A stretch of 64,000 nt of DNA from Thiemannella venezuelensis (lineage in GTDB: Bacteria > Actinomycetota > Actinomycetes > Streptosporangiales > Streptosporangiaceae), in assembly GCF_014203605.1 (NCBI RefSeq), contig NZ_JACHJJ010000005.1, positions 186,001-250,000 on the forward strand, read 5' to 3'. A program made the position numbers and the translations under genes. The notes under the pieces were generated by a model. It was not told the origin of the DNA. It worked only from the letters and a program-made list of their open reading frames with translations, and made no database searches. Shown here piece by piece: positions 43,341 to 51,873 of the stretch (its first letter is position 1; every line of letters begins with the position of its first letter).

Positions 43341-43574
43341 TTACTTCTCCCTTCTCAGGAGCCCCCGGCCCCCCGCGTACTTCTTGTGCACCGCCTGCCG
43401 GGAGACCTCCAGGCAGTAGGCGATCTCCTGCCAGGACCATCCCTGCTCGCGTGCGTTCTCGACCTGAAGGGCCTCCAGGCGGTCGACCAGCATCCGCAGC
43501 GCCCGTACGGCCCGCAGGCCGACGGCGGGGTCGCGGCTGCCGGCGTCGGAGGCCAGCTGCGCCGTATCGCTCAT
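43341..43574 (-). CDS. Small helix-turn-helix regulator paired with the Clp-N protein
   Basis: A 77-residue DNA-binding protein. The HTH is GWSWQEIAYCLEVSRQAVHK, followed by KYAGGRGLLRREK, and it is preceded by a helix VRALRMLVDRLEALQVENAR for dimerisation. The same HTH/Clp-N gene pair is common in actinomycetes. The ATG at 43574 abuts the first of three TGTCAA-N6-TTGAC inverted repeats, so this protein is the natural candidate to bind them and autoregulate. That binding is inference. Confidence 0.82.
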   Translation of the reverse strand: MSDTAQLASDAGSRDPAVGLRAVRALRMLVDRLEALQVENAREQGWSWQEIAYCLEVSRQAVHKKYAGGRGLLRREK

Positions 43575-43575
43575 A

Positions 43576-43600
43576 GATGTCAATTTAGGTTGACGTCATC
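43576..43600. promoter_or_regulatory. Operator copy 1 (TGTCAA-N6-TTGACG)
   Basis: TGTCAA at 43578-43583 and TTGACG at 43590-43595 form an inverted repeat with one mismatch, directly upstream of the small HTH gene. Confidence 0.7.
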
Positions 43601-43603
43601 CTC

Positions 43604-43627
43604 ATGTCAACCCTGGTTGACGTCATC
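43604..43627. promoter_or_regulatory. Operator copy 2 (TGTCAACC-N2-GGTTGACG)
   Basis: The second copy of the same inverted repeat, with TGTCAA at 43605-43610 and TTGACG at 43617-43622. It starts 27 bases after copy 1. Confidence 0.7.
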
Positions 43628-43644
43628 CTCCACCGGTCTCGCCC

Positions 43645-43668
43645 TGATGTCAATTTCAGTTGACATCA
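43645..43668. promoter_or_regulatory. Operator copy 3 (perfect TGATGTCAA-N6-TTGACATCA)
   Basis: The best copy, with 9-bp perfect arms around TTTCAG. It is closest to the ABC exporter gene, whose ATG is at 43722, so one factor may control both divergent units. The TTGACA half could double as a -35 element. Confidence 0.75.
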
Positions 43669-43721
43669 AGAGGGAAAATGGTTTGCTGACCAGCACGTAT
43701 CTTTGCCAGCCTGGAACGGCT

Positions 43722-45422
43722 ATGCGCTCCTTACCTGTCGCCGATCCCGGCACCCCCGACGCCCGCTCGCCCATCCGCTACCTGCTCTGGACCGCCCGCT
43801 GCCAGGCAGGCGCCCTGGCCGTCGGCATCGGCTACGCCATCGTGTGGTGGATCGCGATGGCGCTGGTGCCCATCGCGGTCGGCGCGGGCATCGACGCCGT
43901 CCGGACCAAGGACACGCAGGCGCTGCTGACCTCCGGCGCGGCGGTGCTGGTCCTGGGCGCCGTGCAGGCGGTCACGGGCACCCTGCGGCACCGGATGGCC
44001 GTCTTCAACTGGCTCAGCGCCGCCTACCGGACCGTCCAGGTCACCGCCCGGCAGGCGACCCGGCTGGGCGCGACGCTGCCCAGGCGCGTGTCCACCGGCG
44101 AGGTGGTCAGCGTCGGCAACTCCGACATCGCCCACATCGGCAACGCGATGGACATCCTGCTGCGCGCCGTCGGCTCGCTGTTCGCCATCGCCGCGATGAC
44201 CGTCATCCTGATCCGGATCTCCCCGCCGCTGGGCCTGATGGTGCTGGTCGGCGTGCCGGTCATGACGGTCGCCGTCGCGCCGCTGCTCCGCCCGCTCCAC
44301 CGGCGCCAGCGCGACCACCGCGAGCTGCAGGGCGAGCTGTCCACCCGGGCCGCCGACATCGTCGCGGGGCTGCGCGTGCTGCGCGGCGTCGGCGGCGAGC
44401 AGGTCTTCGCCGGCCGCTACGCCGCCGAGTCGCAGAAGGTACGGCACGCGGGCGTGCGGGTGGCCGCGGCCGAGTCGGTGCTGGAGGGCGCGCAGATCCT
44501 GCTGCCCGGCCTGCTGATCGCCGGGGTGACCTGGCTGGGCGCGGCCTTCGCGCTCCAGGAGAGGATCTCCCCAGGAGAGCTCGTCGCCTTCTACGGCGCC
44601 GCCGTCTTCCTGATCGCCCCCATGCGGACCCTCACCGAGGCGGCCGACAAGCTGGCCAAGGGCCACGTCGCCGCCGGCCGGGTGGTCCGGATCCTGAACC
44701 TGGAGCCCGAGGTGACCGGCGGCGCCGCACGCCCCGGCGCGGCGCACTCCGGCGGCCTGCTGCGCGACGTGGCCTCCGGCGCCGCGGTCCGCCCCGGGAT
44801 CTTCACCGCCGTCGCGGCGGCCGTCCCCGAGGAGGCCATCGCCGTCGCCGACCGGCTCGGCCGCTACACCGACGGCGACGTGGACTTCGGCGACGTTCCG
44901 CTGGACACGCTGCCGCTGGCCGAGGTGCGCCGCCGGATCCTGGTGGCCGACAACGGCGCCGCCCTGTTCGCCGGGCGGCTCAGGGACGAGCTGGACGTCA
45001 CCGGGCAGGCCTCGGACGAGGACCTCGCCGCCGCACTGCGCGCGGCCTGCGCCGAGGACATCGTCGAGGCGCTCCCGGACGGCCTGGACGGCCGGGTCGC
45101 CGAGGCGGGCCGGGAGTTCTCCGGCGGCCAGCGGCAGCGGCTCCGGCTCGCCCGCGCGCTGGCGGCCGACCCGGAGGTGCTCATCCTGGTCGAGCCCACC
45201 AGCGCCGTCGACGCGCACAGCGAGGCCCGCATCGCCGACCGGCTGGCCGCGACCCGGGCGGGCCGCACCACGCTGGTCTGCACGACCAGCCCGCTGGTGC
45301 TCGACCGCGCCGACCACGTGATCTACATCGAGGAGGGCGTCGTGCAGGCCCAGGGCACCCACCGGGAGCTGCTGGCCTCCGCGCCCGCCTACACCGCCAC
45401 CGTCACCCGAGGGGAGGACTGA
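43722..45422 (+). CDS. ABC exporter half-transporter A, NBD without Walker A
   Basis: A 566-residue fused membrane-ATPase protein. Residues 20-330 are the six-helix exporter domain, including GALAVGIGYAIVWWIAMALV and AVGSLFAIAAMTVILI. The nucleotide-binding domain is degenerate: where the P-loop should be it reads RPGIFTAVAAAVPEEAIAVA with no GxxGxGKS/T, Walker B is VLILVEPTSAVD (Val for Asp), and the switch region VCTTSP lacks His. The ABC signature FSGGQRQRLRLARAL is perfect. It must therefore function only in a heterodimer with the next gene. GGAA lies six bases before the ATG. Confidence 0.88.
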   Translation: MRSLPVADPGTPDARSPIRYLLWTARCQAGALAVGIGYAIVWWIAMALVPIAVGAGIDAVRTKDTQALLTSGAAVLVLGAVQAVTGTLRHRMAVFNWLSAAYRTVQVTARQATRLGATLPRRVSTGEVVSVGNSDIAHIGNAMDILLRAVGSLFAIAAMTVILIRISPPLGLMVLVGVPVMTVAVAPLLRPLHRRQRDHRELQGELSTRAADIVAGLRVLRGVGGEQVFAGRYAAESQKVRHAGVRVAAAESVLEGAQILLPGLLIAGVTWLGAAFALQERISPGELVAFYGAAVFLIAPMRTLTEAADKLAKGHVAAGRVVRILNLEPEVTGGAARPGAAHSGGLLRDVASGAAVRPGIFTAVAAAVPEEAIAVADRLGRYTDGDVDFGDVPLDTLPLAEVRRRILVADNGAALFAGRLRDELDVTGQASDEDLAAALRAACAEDIVEALPDGLDGRVAEAGREFSGGQRQRLRLARALAADPEVLILVEPTSAVDAHSEARIADRLAATRAGRTTLVCTTSPLVLDRADHVIYIEEGVVQAQGTHRELLASAPAYTATVTRGED

Positions 45423-45427
45423 GCCGG

Positions 45428-47221
45428 ATGAGCAGGAAGATCCTGCCGGTCGCCGACCAGGCACAGGTCCGGGCCTACGCCCGGCGGCTCACGCTGAAGT
45501 ACCCCCGGGAGCTGGCGGCGGCGCTGGCCCTGCACGGGCTGGCCGCCGCCGCCGGGCTGGTGGTGCCGTGGCTGCTGGGCGGGCTCGTCAGGGACATCGA
45601 GGGCGGAGCCGGGGCCGACCCCGCCGCGGTGGCCCTGGCCGTCGCGGGCTTCCTGACCGCGCAGGCCGTGCTGGTCAGGTTCGCGGTCCTGGCCTCCTCC
45701 CGGCTCGGCGAGAAGGTCCTCGCCGAGCTGCGCGAGGAGTTCGTGGGCCGGGTGCTCGGCCTGCCGCTCTCCACGGTCGAGCGCGCCGGGTCGGGCGACC
45801 TGATCAGCCGGACCTCGCGGGACGTGGACTCGCTCTCGCGCACCGTACGGCACGCCGTCCCCGAGACGCTGATCGCGGTGGTCACCATCACGATCAGCGT
45901 CGGCGCGCTGGCGCTGGCCGGGCCGCTGCTGATACTGCCCGCGCTCTGCTCCGTGCCGCTGCTGTGGTTCACCACCCGGTGGTACCTCAGGCGGGCCAGG
46001 GACGGCTACCTCCGCGAGAGCGCCGCCTACGCCGACATGACCGACGGCCTGGCCGAGACGGTCAACGGCGCCCGCGCGATCGAGGCCCTCGGCCTGCAGG
46101 AGCGCCGCCACCGGCGCACCGACGACGACATCGCCCGCTCCTGGGCGGCCGAGCGCTACACCCTCGGCCTGCGCACGGTCTGGTTCCCCGCGGTGGACTT
46201 CGGCTTCGTGCTCCCCGTCGCCGTGACGCTGGTGACCGGCGGCCTGTTCTACATCGAGGGCTGGGTCTCACTGGACCAGGCCGTCATGGCCGTGCTCTAC
46301 GTGCAGCAGCTCGCCGACCCGGTCGACCGGCTGCTCACGTGGATCGACGAGCTCCAGGTCGGCGGGGCCTCGATGGCCCGGCTGCTGGGCATCGCGGAGG
46401 TGCCCGACGACCGCGAGGAGGGCTCCGGCGTCCCCGACGGGGAGGAGCTGCGGGCCGGCGGCGTGCGCTACGCCTACCGCGAGGGCCACGACGTGCTGCA
46501 CGGCATCGACCTGACGGTCCGGCCGGGGGAGCGGCTGGCCATGGTCGGGCCGTCCGGCGCGGGCAAGTCCACGCTGGGCCGCCTGCTGGCCGGAATCCAC
46601 GGCCCGCGCGAGGGCTCCGTCACGGTCGGCGGCACCCCGCTGGTCGAGCTCCCCCTGGACGACCTGCGCGGCCACGTGGCCCTGGTCACCCAGGAGCACC
46701 ACGTGTTCCGGGGCACGCTCCGCGACAACGTGCTGATCGCCCGGCCGGACGCCGACGACGCCCGGGTCCGGGAGTGCCTGGAGGCGGTGGACGCCTGGGG
46801 CTGGGTCGAGGCCCTGCCCGGCGGCCTGGACACCCCCGTCGGGTCGGGCGGCGAGACCGTCTCCCCGGCCCAGGCGCAGCAGCTCGCCCTGGCCCGCCTG
46901 GTCCTGGCCGACCCGCACACCCTGGTCCTCGACGAGGCGACCTCGCTGATCGACCCCCGGGCCGCCCGGGACCTGGAGCGCTCGCTGGCGGCCGTCCTCG
47001 ACGGCCGGACCGTGATCGCCATCGCGCACCGCCTCTACACGGCGCACGACGCCGACCGGGTCGCGGTGGTCGAGGACGGCCGGATCAGCGAGCTCGGCTC
47101 CCACGACGAGCTCGTCGCCGCCGGCGGCTCCTACGCCGCCCTGTGGAGCAGCTGGCACGGCACCCCCCGGGACGCCGCCGCGCCGGGCCTGGACGGAACC
47201 GGTTCGCTCGTGAGCCGGTGA
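45428..47221 (+). CDS. ABC exporter half-transporter B, degenerate signature motif
   Basis: A 597-residue ABC exporter. The membrane domain spans about residues 25-320, and the NBD has intact Walker A MVGPSGAGKSTLGRLLAG, Q-loop VALVTQEHHVFRG, Walker B TLVLDEATSLID and switch AIAHRLY. Its signature is VSPAQAQQLALAR instead of LSGGQ. Paired with half-transporter A, this gives one complete ATP site (its Walker motifs plus the partner's LSGGQ) and one dead site. It starts five bases after the first gene, with GGAGG upstream. The substrate is unknown; genes of this class export peptides, lipids or drugs. Confidence 0.9.
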   Translation: MSRKILPVADQAQVRAYARRLTLKYPRELAAALALHGLAAAAGLVVPWLLGGLVRDIEGGAGADPAAVALAVAGFLTAQAVLVRFAVLASSRLGEKVLAELREEFVGRVLGLPLSTVERAGSGDLISRTSRDVDSLSRTVRHAVPETLIAVVTITISVGALALAGPLLILPALCSVPLLWFTTRWYLRRARDGYLRESAAYADMTDGLAETVNGARAIEALGLQERRHRRTDDDIARSWAAERYTLGLRTVWFPAVDFGFVLPVAVTLVTGGLFYIEGWVSLDQAVMAVLYVQQLADPVDRLLTWIDELQVGGASMARLLGIAEVPDDREEGSGVPDGEELRAGGVRYAYREGHDVLHGIDLTVRPGERLAMVGPSGAGKSTLGRLLAGIHGPREGSVTVGGTPLVELPLDDLRGHVALVTQEHHVFRGTLRDNVLIARPDADDARVRECLEAVDAWGWVEALPGGLDTPVGSGGETVSPAQAQQLALARLVLADPHTLVLDEATSLIDPRAARDLERSLAAVLDGRTVIAIAHRLYTAHDADRVAVVEDGRISELGSHDELVAAGGSYAALWSSWHGTPRDAAAPGLDGTGSLVSR

Positions 47222-47249
47222 GAGCTCGCTGAGGGCCCGCCGGACCGGG

Positions 47250-49319
47250 CTAACCGATGCCGAGGGACTTCTTGAGGAAGTCGACCTGGAGAAGGAGCAG
47301 GTTCTCCGCCACGACCTCCTGCGGGGTCATGTGGGTCACCCCGGACAGCGGGAGCACGCTGTGCGGGCGGCCCGCCGCCAGCAGCGCCGACGAGAGCCGC
47401 AGCGTGTGCGCGGCGACCACGTTGTCGTCGGCCAGGCCGTGGACCAGCAGCAGCGGGCGGTCGAGCTTCTCGGCGTCGGCGAACAGCGACGAGCCGTCGT
47501 AGTGGCCCTCGTCCGGGTGGCCGAGGTAGCGCTCGGTGTAGCAGGTGTCGTAGAGGCGCCAGTCGGTCACCGGCGCCCCGGCGACGGCCGCGTGGAACAC
47601 GTCGGGACGGCGCATCACGGCCAGGGCCGCCAGGTAGCCGCCGAAGGACCAGCCGCGGATCGCGACCCGGGACAGGTCGAGGTCGTCGGGATACTGCGCG
47701 GCGGCGGCGTGCAGGGCGTCGACCTGGTCCTCCAGGACCGGTCCCGCCAGGTCGTGCAGGACGGCCCGCTCGAAGGCGGGGCCGCGGCCGGGGGTGCCCC
47801 GGCCGTCGGCCACGACCACCGCGAAGCCCTGGTCGGCGAACCACTGGCTGGTCAGGAAGGCTCCGGAGGCGGCCAGGACGCGCTGGGCGTGCGGCCCGCC
47901 GTACGGGTCCATGAGGATCGGCAGCCTCGCCGAGCCGGGTACGTGGTCCGAGGGCAGGACCACCGCGGTGGACAGGCCGCGCTCGCCCGCGCGGATCAGG
48001 GAGACCCGCAGGTCGAGACCGGGGCGCTCGGCGTGCGAGGAGATGTGGCCGCGCGGGGTGTTGTGGTGCAGGACCTGGACCGCGGTGCCCTCGCCGGAGA
48101 GGGTCTGGCCGGTGAGCACGAGGGTGCCGCCCGCGGTGCGGCCGCTGTAGACGCCTCCCTCGGAGGGCCCGACCAGGGTGATGCCGCCGTCGCGGTAGGC
48201 CCACAGGGCGATCTCGGCCGGGTCGCCGCCGCTGGCCCGGAAGAGCACGGTGCCGCCCTCGACGTCCAGGACCTCCCGGACCTGGAGGGTAGGCGGGGTG
48301 ACGGGCGCGTCGCCGACGACCAGCCGCCGCCCGCCGTCGGCGTCGGCCATCCAGACGAGGGCGCCGTCGGGCAGGTGCCGGGGCACGCCGGCGGCGATCT
48401 CCACCCAGGCGGCGTCGGTGTCCTCGCGGACGAGGGCGGTCGCGCCGGTCGCGGGGTCGACCTCCAGCAGCTTCATCGAGCGCTGGTCGCGCGAGAGGGT
48501 GACGATCACCAGGCCGTGGTCGTCCCAGTGGGCGGTGACGAGGTACTCGTCGGTGAAGGGGACGGGGACGCGCGAGCCGCTCAGGCCGAGGACGAAGAGC
48601 TCGACCCGGGCGTTCGGCGTGCCCGCGGCGGGGTAGCGCTGCTCGGCGGCGGGCCGGGCCGGGTTGGCCGGGTCGGCGATGAACCAGGTGTGCACCGGGG
48701 ACTCGTCGGCCCGCGCGACCAGCACGGCGTCGCCCGAGGGCGACCACCAGTAGCCGCGCATGCGGTTCATCTCCTCGGCCGCGACGAACTCCGCCAGGCC
48801 GTACGTCACCTCGGGGGCCTCGGGGCGGGCCAGCGCGTGGTCCACCTCGTCCTGCAGGTCCTGGACGTGGAACGCGCCGCCGGTCACGTAGCCGACGTGG
48901 CCGCCGCCGGGGGACAGGCGCGGGTCGACCACCGGGCCGGGCGTGGTGAGGCGGCGCACGCCTCCGGACCGCAGGTCCGCCACGTAGAGCCCGCCGGCCA
49001 GGGCGAAGGCCGCGGTGGTCACCGCGGTGTCGGTGCTGTAGGCGACGATGCCGCCGGCCTGCTCCCGGCTCCGCTCGCGGCGCGCCCGCTCCTCCGGCGG
49101 CAGGTCGTCCTCGTCCGCGGCCAGCGTGCGCGGGTCGACGACCAGCCGCTCCAGGCCGCTCGCGACGTCGAACTCCCACAGGCAGGTGATCGGGTCGGAG
49201 CCGCCCTTCGTCCGCAGGAAGACGACCCGGGAACCGTCCGGCGCGATCGTGAAGCCGCGCGGGACTCCGAGGGTGAAACGGCGGGTCCTGGCATGGAGGC
49301 GAGGGAAGCTCTCACTCAT
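47250..49319 (-). CDS. S9-family prolyl oligopeptidase (dipeptidyl-peptidase IV-like)
   Basis: A 689-residue serine peptidase. The N-terminal 420 residues form a beta-propeller (TIAPDGSRVVFLRTKGGSDP, LSPGGGHVGYVTGG, YWWSPSGDAVLVAR). The C-terminal alpha/beta hydrolase has the nucleophile in IRGWSFGGYLAALAV (Ser near residue 557), Asp in LLVHGLADDNVV and His in LSGVTHMTPQE. There is no signal peptide, so it is cytoplasmic. The ATG at 49319 is seven bases after a CAGGAT box; an upstream ATG at 49328 is inside that box. It converges with the ABC exporter. Confidence 0.93.
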   Translation of the reverse strand: MSESFPRLHARTRRFTLGVPRGFTIAPDGSRVVFLRTKGGSDPITCLWEFDVASGLERLVVDPRTLAADEDDLPPEERARRERSREQAGGIVAYSTDTAVTTAAFALAGGLYVADLRSGGVRRLTTPGPVVDPRLSPGGGHVGYVTGGAFHVQDLQDEVDHALARPEAPEVTYGLAEFVAAEEMNRMRGYWWSPSGDAVLVARADESPVHTWFIADPANPARPAAEQRYPAAGTPNARVELFVLGLSGSRVPVPFTDEYLVTAHWDDHGLVIVTLSRDQRSMKLLEVDPATGATALVREDTDAAWVEIAAGVPRHLPDGALVWMADADGGRRLVVGDAPVTPPTLQVREVLDVEGGTVLFRASGGDPAEIALWAYRDGGITLVGPSEGGVYSGRTAGGTLVLTGQTLSGEGTAVQVLHHNTPRGHISSHAERPGLDLRVSLIRAGERGLSTAVVLPSDHVPGSARLPILMDPYGGPHAQRVLAASGAFLTSQWFADQGFAVVVADGRGTPGRGPAFERAVLHDLAGPVLEDQVDALHAAAAQYPDDLDLSRVAIRGWSFGGYLAALAVMRRPDVFHAAVAGAPVTDWRLYDTCYTERYLGHPDEGHYDGSSLFADAEKLDRPLLLVHGLADDNVVAAHTLRLSSALLAAGRPHSVLPLSGVTHMTPQEVVAENLLLLQVDFLKKSLGIG

Positions 49320-49326
49320 GCGGTCC

Positions 49327-49332
49327 ATCCTG
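49327..49332 (-). promoter_or_regulatory. Leaderless-type -10-like box for the S9 peptidase
   Basis: The minus strand reads CAGGAT, then seven bases, then the ATG at 49319. Confidence 0.4.
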
Positions 49333-49473
49333 CCAGTTCCGGGCCGCGTCCCAGGGTGTCTGCGGGCACACGTCCGGGCCGCGGCTCCCGGGCGGCCCGG
49401 GCGGGGGCCGGAGCCGGCTCCCGCCGCTGCGGGCATGACTTCTCCCGGTACGCCCGCCACGTCCCGGCCCCGA

Positions 49474-49479
49474 TACCCT
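49474..49479 (+). promoter_or_regulatory. Leaderless-type -10 box for mshB
   Basis: TACCCT ends seven bases before the ATG. A GGAGG lies inside that gap, so a short-leader start is also possible. Confidence 0.45.
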
Positions 49480-49486
49480 CGGAGGC

Positions 49487-50392
49487 ATGAATGACCGGCG
49501 CCTGCTGCTCGTGCACGCCCATCCCGACGACGAGACGATCGGCACCGGGGCCACCATGGCGCGGTACGCCGCCGAGGGCGCCCGCGTCACCCTCGTCACC
49601 TGCACGCTGGGCGAGGAGGGGGAGGTCATCCCGGCAGAGCTCGCCCACCTGGCCGCCGACCGCGACGACACCCTGGGCGGGCACCGCGTCGGCGAGCTCG
49701 CCGCGGCGTGCAAGGCGCTCGGCGTCACCGACCACCGCTTCCTGGGCGGCCCCGGCCGCTGGCGCGACTCGGGGATGATGGGCGCGGCGTCCAACCACCG
49801 CGCGGACGCCTTCTGGCAGGCCGACCTCGACGAGGCCGCCGGGGAACTGGCCGCGGTGATCCGCGAGGTGCGGCCCCAGGTCCTCGTCACCTACGACGAG
49901 AACGGCTTCTACGGCCACCCCGACCACATCCAGGCCCACCGCGTCTCCCGGCGGGCCTTCGAGCTGGCCGCCGACCCCGCCTTCGGCGAGGGGGAGCCGT
50001 GGCGGATCGCCAAGTTCTACCTCACCGCGGTGACCAGGTCGTCGATGCGCCGGGCGGCCGAGGCGATGCGCGAGGCGGGGACCCGGTTCCTGGTGGAGGA
50101 CGTCGACGACCTGCCGTACGGCTGCGCGGACCGGGACGTCACCACCGAGATCGACGCCCGCCCGTACGTCGGCGCCAAGCTCGACGCGATGCGCGCGCAC
50201 GCCACCCAGATCAGCGTGGACGCGCCCTGGTTCGCGCTGTCCAACGACATCGGCCAGGAGGCGCTCGGGGTCGAGCACTTCATCCTGCGCGCCGGGGTGC
50301 CCGGCCCCGCGGGGCCGGGGGCACCGGTCGAGGCGGGCGGCATCGGCGAGCCGTACGACCGCGAGAACGATCTCTTCGCGGGGATCGGCTAG
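49487..50392 (+). CDS. mshB: Mycothiol biosynthesis deacetylase MshB
   Basis: A 301-residue LmbE-family zinc deacetylase acting on GlcNAc-inositol in mycothiol synthesis. The zinc/catalytic motif [18 protein letters not shown] is at the N-terminus, the second zinc His is in [14 protein letters not shown], and [15 protein letters not shown] and [11 protein letters not shown] match MshB rather than the related Mca. Mycothiol is the actinobacterial glutathione substitute, which supports the taxonomic placement. The TAG stop is part of the next gene's -10 box. Confidence 0.95.
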   Translation: MNDRRLLLVHAHPDDETIGTGATMARYAAEGARVTLVTCTLGEEGEVIPAELAHLAADRDDTLGGHRVGELAAACKALGVTDHRFLGGPGRWRDSGMMGAASNHRADAFWQADLDEAAGELAAVIREVRPQVLVTYDENGFYGHPDHIQAHRVSRRAFELAADPAFGEGEPWRIAKFYLTAVTRSSMRRAAEAMREAGTRFLVEDVDDLPYGCADRDVTTEIDARPYVGAKLDAMRAHATQISVDAPWFALSNDIGQEALGVEHFILRAGVPGPAGPGAPVEAGGIGEPYDRENDLFAGIG

Positions 50393-50395
50393 CCT
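50390..50395 (+). promoter_or_regulatory. Leaderless-type -10 box using the mshB stop codon
   Basis: TAGCCT includes the mshB TAG and ends eight bases before the ATG at 50404. Confidence 0.5.
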
Positions 50396-50403
50396 CGGTG
50401 GTC

Positions 50404-50847
50404 ATGATGGAGCAGGTCCCCGGGGTGGAGCGGCCGGCCGCGGCGCGCACCGCGGTGACGTACGCCGTGCTCGTCGTCCCCGGTCTCCTGGCGGGCGTGC
50501 TGGGGGGTTTCCACCACTCGTGGTACCTCCGGCCCGTCCCGGTCTCGGCCCTCGGCTGGGTGGCGCTGCTCTTCGCGCTCTGCTACGGCGTCGGCCGGAT
50601 GCTGGGCGGCAAGGCGCCCGCCCTGGCGCCCGCGGCCGGCTGGATCCTGGTCACGATGCTCTGGCTCTCCCAGCGTCCGGAGGGCGACCTGATCGTCGCC
50701 AACGACCTGTCCGGCTACGTCTACCTGTACGGAGGCATGCTCGCCGTCATGGCGGGCGTCCTGCTCGCCCCGTCGAGGGGCGGCGGGTCGTGGCTGCTCA
50801 CCCAGCACTCCTACGGCCGCGCCCCGGTCCATCCGGATCCGTCCTGA
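50404..50847 (+). CDS. DUF6113-like integral membrane protein
   Basis: A 147-residue protein with four membrane helices: VTYAVLVVPGLLAGVLGGFH, ALGWVALLFALCYGVGRML, ALAPAAGWILVTMLWL and GYVYLYGGMLAVMAGVLLA. The loop SQRPEGDLIVANDLSGY before the last helix is characteristic of the actinobacterial family (DUF6113) found beside mshB. Function is unknown. Two consecutive ATG codons begin the frame (50404, 50407), and the first fits the eight-base spacing to the -10 box. Confidence 0.72.
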   Translation: MMEQVPGVERPAAARTAVTYAVLVVPGLLAGVLGGFHHSWYLRPVPVSALGWVALLFALCYGVGRMLGGKAPALAPAAGWILVTMLWLSQRPEGDLIVANDLSGYVYLYGGMLAVMAGVLLAPSRGGGSWLLTQHSYGRAPVHPDPS

Positions 50848-50852
50848 TTACC

Positions 50853-50858
50853 TAAGGT
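50853..50858 (+). promoter_or_regulatory. Leaderless-type -10 box for the flavin reductase
   Basis: TAAGGT lies seven bases before the GTG at 50866. The region CTGATTACCTAAGG is unusually AT-rich for its surroundings. Confidence 0.5.
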
Positions 50859-50865
50859 AGTCTCC

Positions 50866-51363
50866 GTGCAGACAGAGCATCGAGCCGACAGGGACGCCTA
50901 CCGCAGGGCCGTGGGGCGGTTCGCGACCGGCATCACCATCGTCACCACCCGGCGCGACGGGGCCGACTACGCGATGACCGTCAACTCCTTCGCCTCGGTC
51001 TCCCTCGACCCGCTGCTCGCGCTGTTCTGCGTGGAGAAGATCGCCCGCTTCCACGACGCCGTGCTGGAGACCGGGGTGTGGGGCGTGTCGATCCTGAGCG
51101 ACACCGCCGAGGACGCCTCCCGCTTCTTCGCCCACCGGGGACGTCCGCTGGAGGGCCAGCTCGCGGGCCACCCGCACCACCACGGCGAGCTCGGCGTCGC
51201 GCTGTTCGACGACGCCCTGGCCACCGTCGAGTGCCGCACCGCGGCGGTCCACGACGGCGGCGACCACTCCATCGTGGTCGGCGAGGTGGTCGCGGTGGCC
51301 ACCCCGGCCGACGGCGCGCCCCTGCTCTACCACGAGGGCCGCTACCGCAGACTGTCCGGATAG
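50866..51363 (+). CDS. Flavin reductase-like FMN-binding protein
   Basis: A 165-residue flavin_reduct (HpaC/RutF-like) split-barrel protein. It shows AVGRFATGITIVTTRRDGAD, then AMTVNSFASVSLDPLLALFC, VWGVSILSDTAED and the C-terminal VVVGEVVAVATP...LLYHEGRYRRL, which carries the conserved His/Glu/Gly positions. Members supply reduced FMN to a partner monooxygenase or bind FMN on their own. No monooxygenase is adjacent, so the partner is unknown. Confidence 0.92.
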   Translation: MQTEHRADRDAYRRAVGRFATGITIVTTRRDGADYAMTVNSFASVSLDPLLALFCVEKIARFHDAVLETGVWGVSILSDTAEDASRFFAHRGRPLEGQLAGHPHHHGELGVALFDDALATVECRTAAVHDGGDHSIVVGEVVAVATPADGAPLLYHEGRYRRLSG

Positions 51364-51365
51364 CG

Positions 51366-51371
51366 CACAAT
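51366..51371 (+). promoter_or_regulatory. Possible leaderless-type -10 box
   Basis: CACAAT ends seven bases before the ATG at 51379. The first base deviates from consensus. Confidence 0.35.
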
Positions 51372-51378
51372 CGCCGGT

Positions 51379-51813
51379 ATGCGACGGTGGCATCGGGTGC
51401 GGCGGGTCCTCAACTACGCGAACCTGTCGACCCCGCTGGGCCTGCTGGTGGCCCGCCTCGGCCGCGCCCGCCTGGCGCCCGGCCCCTGCGGGCTCGTCCT
51501 CGGGTACGGCTACCGCCTGCCGTTCCCGGTCGCCGGGGCCTTCACCCTCGGCAACGTGGTCCTGACCAAGCACCCGGAGGGCCACCTCACCGGCCACCTG
51601 CTCCGCCACGAGGACCGGCACGCCTCGCAGTACGCGGCCTGCGCCGGGCTGCCGATGCTCCCGCTCTACCTCGTCGCGGTGGCCGTCTCGTTCCTGGTCT
51701 GCGGGAACCAGGCCTCGTGGAACGTCTTCGAGCGGCTGGCGAACCTGGAGGACGGCAACTACCCCCGCACGCCGCCCTGGTGGGCCCGGACCAGGCCGGG
51801 CCCGCCGGAGTGA
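51379..51813 (+). CDS. Uncharacterised protein with HExxH motif and one hydrophobic helix
   Basis: A 144-residue protein. The sequence GHLLRHEDRHASQYAACAGL contains HEDRH, an HExxH pattern as in zinc metallopeptidases, with a downstream helix LPMLPLYLVAVAVSFLVC and a conserved-looking NVFERLANLEDGNYP tail in which a Glu could be the third ligand. The N-terminus is Arg-rich. The family is not known to me. A peptidase role is only suggested by the motif, and the motif alone is weak evidence. Confidence 0.65.
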   Translation: MRRWHRVRRVLNYANLSTPLGLLVARLGRARLAPGPCGLVLGYGYRLPFPVAGAFTLGNVVLTKHPEGHLTGHLLRHEDRHASQYAACAGLPMLPLYLVAVAVSFLVCGNQASWNVFERLANLEDGNYPRTPPWWARTRPGPPE

Positions 51814-51873
51814 CGGCCGGTCGCGGCGCCGGTCGGGCCGCTCCCGTGGCTGCTCCCGTGGCCGCTCGCGCGA

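Noticed and set aside
43703-45427. Upstream extension of the second ABC half-transporter frame across the first gene
   Set aside because: The 5' part is Arg/Pro-rich shadow sequence; the real protein starts at ATG 45428 with GGAGG upstream, just after the first half-transporter ends.
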